Below are positions 60,640 through 64,000 of a stretch of 64,000 nucleotides of DNA, one piece after another. Each line of letters starts with the position of its first letter. Positions within the stretch are counted from its first letter, which is position 1. The notes beneath the pieces are model-generated. The model saw only the letters and a list, made by a program, of their open reading frames with translations. It was not told the origin of the DNA and did not search any database. A program made the position numbers and the translations under genes. The DNA is from Rhipidocladum racemiflorum (Eukaryota > Streptophyta > Magnoliopsida > Poales > Poaceae), in contig CM070583.1 of NCBI GenBank assembly GCA_036346355.1, positions 6,448,001 to 6,512,000 on the forward strand. Reading direction: 5' to 3'.

Positions 60640-61035
60640 ACGCTGCTATAGAAAATGTCATCACAGACGGTTCGGAATCGTCATCACACGGTTTTTCGAA
60701 CCATCTGAAACCATGTGTCAGTGATATAATGGCATATCACAGATGGCTTCCAAACCGTCTCTGATATACAACATCTCAAACGATTCTAGTTAGAAACCGT
60801 CTATGATGTCATCGTATCACAGATGGTTTCTAACTAGAACCCTCTGTGATGTTATGATATCATAGACGGTTTCTCAATAGAATCGTTTGTGATGTTATTG
60901 TATCACAGACGGTGTTTAGCTAGAACTGTATGTGATATGATAATATCCAAGATGGTTTCTAACTTGAACTGTTTGTGATGTTATGATAATACAGATGGAT
61001 TCTACATAGAACCATCTGTGATATATTTTTCTATA
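60640..61035. repeat. CACTA-type subterminal repeat array
   Basis: It begins 'cgctgctatagaaaatgtca', close to a CACTA TIR (CACTNNTAGAAAA). It then carries ATCACAGACGGTTTCTAACTAGAACC(G)TCTGTGATG-like units in alternating orientation, at least six, spaced about 60 bp. The motif in both directions is typical of CACTA subterminal regions. No transposase is seen. Confidence 0.6.
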
Positions 61036-61840
61036 GATGGACTTTTTTTGTTTATTGGCTAACCTAAGGAAATACTAGCCATGCCCTCTGAAACAAGTAG
61101 ATTACAGATCATCACAAGCATAAATTACATCCATTTCAGCAATCAACTCAGATTACATCATAGAACGACACAACCATTACAGAAATGATATCAGATATAT
61201 TAATCAATTAAACTCAATTTTATTAACTAATTAATTGAATGCACAACTACAATTCACAAATTCACAAGATAAGTTTCACAAATTAACCCAAGTGATAATT
61301 TAGAACTAACACAACTCTTGAAGTTAGGCAGAGTGGAACTCGTCTTTTGGATTTATGACCTGACTGAGCAAGAAGAAACAGAGTTGTCCTCAAATTCAGA
61401 TCAGATCGGTTTGCTCCAACGTAGTTGTAACCTCCTTGGTCTTTTCTATACTGAGGAGTGATGAAACTAGTTTGGCTCGATCTTCCTATGAAGGTGATAA
61501 CTACAATTGATCGATGTGACGTTGACGATGAGGCTACTTGACCGATATGACCAAGTCCATCCTATAGTTGCTGCACCACACCCTTTGTCATTATCAACCA
61601 TGCCCAACACAGTTGATCTTTCCTGTAAGCAATAGAGAATCAAGCAAGAAAGAAACAAGCGCAATCTCAATTAAAAGATGAAATATGAAGTTTTATTGAC
61701 TAATGGCGAGGCCTGAAGTTGCCATAGTTGGTCTAGTCGACACAAGTACACAACTGATGTTTTCTAAATGAAAAACTAATCTAAACAAGCATAAACCCTA
61801 ACACAACTATAGGAATGTACATCCCAATCGGTTCTTTTTC
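61036..61840. other. no gene seen
   Basis: AT-rich, without a convincing ORF or repeat. It lies between two CACTA-like subterminal zones and may be the interior of a non-autonomous element. Confidence 0.4.
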
Positions 61841-62021
61841 TTCATCACAGTTGGTTTTGGTGACAATACAAAGTCGTCAGACAGTAATGTGTAGGTGCTA
61901 TCATAGTCAATTTTCGTTCGATAGTGATAAATGGTCATCACAATCGGTTTTCAGCTAAGAACTGATTGTGATGTGGGGCACATCACAATCAGTTCTATAT
62001 CAGCACCCATTGTGATGTGCT
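61841..62021. repeat. second CACTA-like subterminal zone
   Basis: Words of the form 'cacaatcggtt', 'aactgattgtgatg', 'catcacaatcagtt' alternate in orientation, as in 60640-61035 but with a different unit. Possibly the far end of the same element or another family. Confidence 0.4.
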
Positions 62022-64000
62022 TAGGGGTGGAAACGAGCCGAGCTGAGCCAGCTCAATCCAGGCTCGGACAAACTTGTCTGGAATTGTGGCTCGGCTTGGC
62101 TCGTTAGAGCAACGAGTTGAAAATCTGGCTCGGCTTGGGCTTGGCAAAAGGCTCGAGCTGGCTCATTGGCTCACAAGCCAGCAAGGTTTGTACAGAGAGT
62201 GGAGCACATGATGCATTAACATATAGCTTGATTATGTCCTAAATCATACAAGAATGCATTACAGAGAGCATATAACAAGATGCATTACAGAGAGTGCATT
62301 ACATAAATAGTTATTGATCATGTTAAATAGTCCTTGATATAGTAGCCAAATAATAGGTTGCATTACATAATACATTGCAAACATAGCTGCCATAACTCCT
62401 AATTCTAGGATAAGAGCCAAAAGACTCCACAGATATCTCAGAAATGACCTACATGGACAGTGCTCCAAATGGACCTGAAAACAACAGTGAAAATGAATCT
62501 CATCTTAAACAACAGGTCAAACACTGATCACATGAACAATGAAATTGAAACGAATTAAACTAGTTTCATTATTTGAGTGCTGTGGACTGGCATGAATTTT
62601 AGAATAACAATGAAGAGCACCAACCATTAGCATTGCCATAAATCTGCTCGCAGCTATCTTAGCTAACTAATTATCTGGTTATGCAAATGCTCTATCTCTG
62701 ATGATCTATTTCTACTGTTGTTGCTTTTTTGGGTTGAATTTAAAACTCTAAATTACCAGGTTCAGCAAAACTGGTCGAGCATCGGACAAATAGCTCCGGG
62801 GCTTTGGGATTTTTAAGTTAAGGGATACCTAGTGTGGTACACATCTCCATCATCCAGTTGTACTTTTGAATGAAATTTCAATTAGCATTTTGATATGAAT
62901 TATGAATGATACTGTATGTCTCATGACTTCATGAGCAAATCCATAACTTAAATTCATCACTTGTCAGTCACCTGATAGTGCAACATCTGACACATTTGAA
63001 TCAATATCATATACCTAGGATCAGTTCAGCACTAGAATCTTAATGCACTTAACAAAACTTGAGGAATTGTCAAGCTTGTACAGGATACCTTGTCAGAAAT
63101 AGATCTAACCTGCTATTGCTTCCTTCACTAGTTGCTCTCTATGACGCTTTGAGGAAATAGAATAGTTTCGACATCGTCCTCATCATCTTCTTCCTAAAAA
63201 GAGATGTAACAATGACATTAAAATTTACTATGACATAAAAAATAATAAGAATAGAAATAACATTACAGTAAGGAAGAACGTACCACACACATAGGAGGTT
63301 TCATGTCATTTCGGGCACCTCTTATCCAACAAGAAGCACATATCAAATATTGAACCATAGCAGGGCGTAGAGAACTCCGATAGTCATCTAAAACCCTTCC
63401 TCTAGCACTAAAAGTTGATTCCGAAGATACAGTGCTAGCTGGTATAGTCCAAAAAATCTTTGCCATCTTTGACACTACCGGGAATCTATGTGCATTCAAA
63501 TTCCACCACTCAAGTAATTTGAAGTCCTTGTTATCTAAACTCTCATTCACTTCATCTAGATAGATGAGCAACTCTGACTTTGATGGCTCAGTAGAAGTTG
63601 AACGCAAGAATGACTGAAATTGAGATGACACTGAGGACAGTGTGTTGCATGAACCCATAGTTGAAGATGAGGTTTCAGCACCTCTATTAGCGGCCTTGCT
63701 ATGCCAATGATCCATCTCATACTGTGAATACAGATCTTCCAACTCAACCTTAACATCATCAAGCTCTTTTGCAGCTTTAGGGGGTTCATACATTTGACTA
63801 AAGTACTAACTAATGAATCTCATCTTAAACGGCCATGACATTGTTTTTTTCTTCCCAATACTTGCCAAACTTATCCAACATTGCAGCTGCCATTTTTTTT
63901 TTCAAATGTTGATCACCAGAGTTAATTGCAACTCTTAATGCAATCTTGACATTCACTATGTAAGGATAAAAAATATTTGCTGTAGGATATGTTGATCCAG
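62022..64000 (-). mobile_element. hAT transposon, 3' part, runs off the window
   Basis: The end at 62022 reads TAGGGGTGGAAACGAGCCGA, a terminus common in plant hAT elements, followed by an array of GGCTCG/CGAGCC words to about 62170. About 1.1 kb further in, a minus-strand transposase C-terminus is found. The other end lies beyond 64000. A 19-bp word (aatgaatctcatcttaaac) occurs at 62493 and 63812, hinting at internal rearrangement. Confidence 0.75.
63263..64000 (-). pseudogene. hAT transposase C-terminus with dimerisation domain
   Basis: The open part 63793-63263 (176 codons) ends in a hAT dimerisation domain: SKSELLIYLDEVNE, LLEWWNLNAHRFPVVSKMAK, then IPASTVSSESTFSARGRVLD. Upstream (64000-63815) another open stretch reads FYPYIVNVKIALRVAINSG and LDKFGKYWEE before a stop near 63827. 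The sequence normally linking these parts in hAT transposases is missing, so the copy is internally deleted. A run of ten A (minus strand) near 63900 may add a frameshift. It acts, when intact, as cut-and-paste transposase; this copy should be inactive. Confidence 0.85.

Noticed and set aside
1..64000. CRISPR arrays, bacterial operons, riboswitches
   Set aside because: Spliced plant genes and plant transposons dominate; no regularly spaced short direct repeats with unique spacers were seen. The tandem repeats present (842, 168, ~270, 50, 45 bp) do not fit.
1..64000. tRNA or rRNA genes
   Set aside because: I saw tRNA-complementary primer-binding sites of retrotransposons but no tRNA cloverleaf with A and B boxes; a dedicated scan was not possible.

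Overview
The window looks like a gene-poor, transposon-rich stretch of a grass (Poaceae) nuclear genome. The evidence is spliced plant genes with GT-AG introns, many Tourist/PIF-, hAT-, Mutator- and CACTA-type elements with the expected target-site duplications (TSDs), and long-LTR chromovirus retrotransposons. I can defend only two ordinary host genes. One is a plastid glucose-6-phosphate/phosphate translocator (GPT; five coding exons, 16170-21135, + strand, 387 aa). The other is a germin-like protein (GLP; two exons, 59103-58278, - strand, 226 aa). From memory, rice carries a GPT gene close to the GLP cluster on chromosome 8, so the pair may mark a syntenic block. The species cannot be fixed from sequence alone.

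Layout. 0.24-5.73 kb: a 5.5-kb hAT-type element (8-bp TSD) split by a 4.07-kb solo LTR (5-bp TSD). 5.9-14.9 kb: a field of MITEs, including a three-unit tandem MITE array, a hAT MITE nested in a Tourist-like MITE, and local tandem repeats. 14.9-21.4 kb: GPT with its promoter and leader, and a 2.25-kb LTR element inside its last intron. 22.1-25.7 kb: a transposon-like GC-rich block with one small acidic ORF, a Tourist MITE and an inverted-repeat element. 25.8-27.6 kb: a large foldback element with a CACTA-type remnant in one arm. 28.16-40.83 kb: a complete but mutated 12.7-kb Ty3/gypsy chromovirus (Tekay-like) with two 3,488-bp LTRs, inserted in an older LTR fragment. 43.6-58.2 kb: degenerate LTR-retroelement remnants. 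One of them is split by a 7.28-kb Mutator-like element (MULE) with about 240-bp TIRs, a 9-bp TSD, a decayed mudrA-type transposase gene and a striking 842-bp head-to-tail triplication of the transposase 3' end. 58.2-60.6 kb: the GLP gene and two strong hairpin elements upstream of it. 60.6-64 kb: CACTA-like subterminal repeats and the 3' end of a decayed hAT transposon that runs off the window.

Insertion order can be read from nesting: older minus-strand LTR remnants first, then the chromovirus and the MULE inside them, then the 842-bp triplication inside the MULE. GPT loads glucose 6-phosphate into heterotrophic plastids for starch, oxidative pentose phosphate and fatty-acid synthesis. GLP is a secreted cupin of the cell wall. 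They are not a pathway; they are neighbours separated by about 37 kb of transposons. All splice sites, TSDs and element ends were read by eye; no database search was run.
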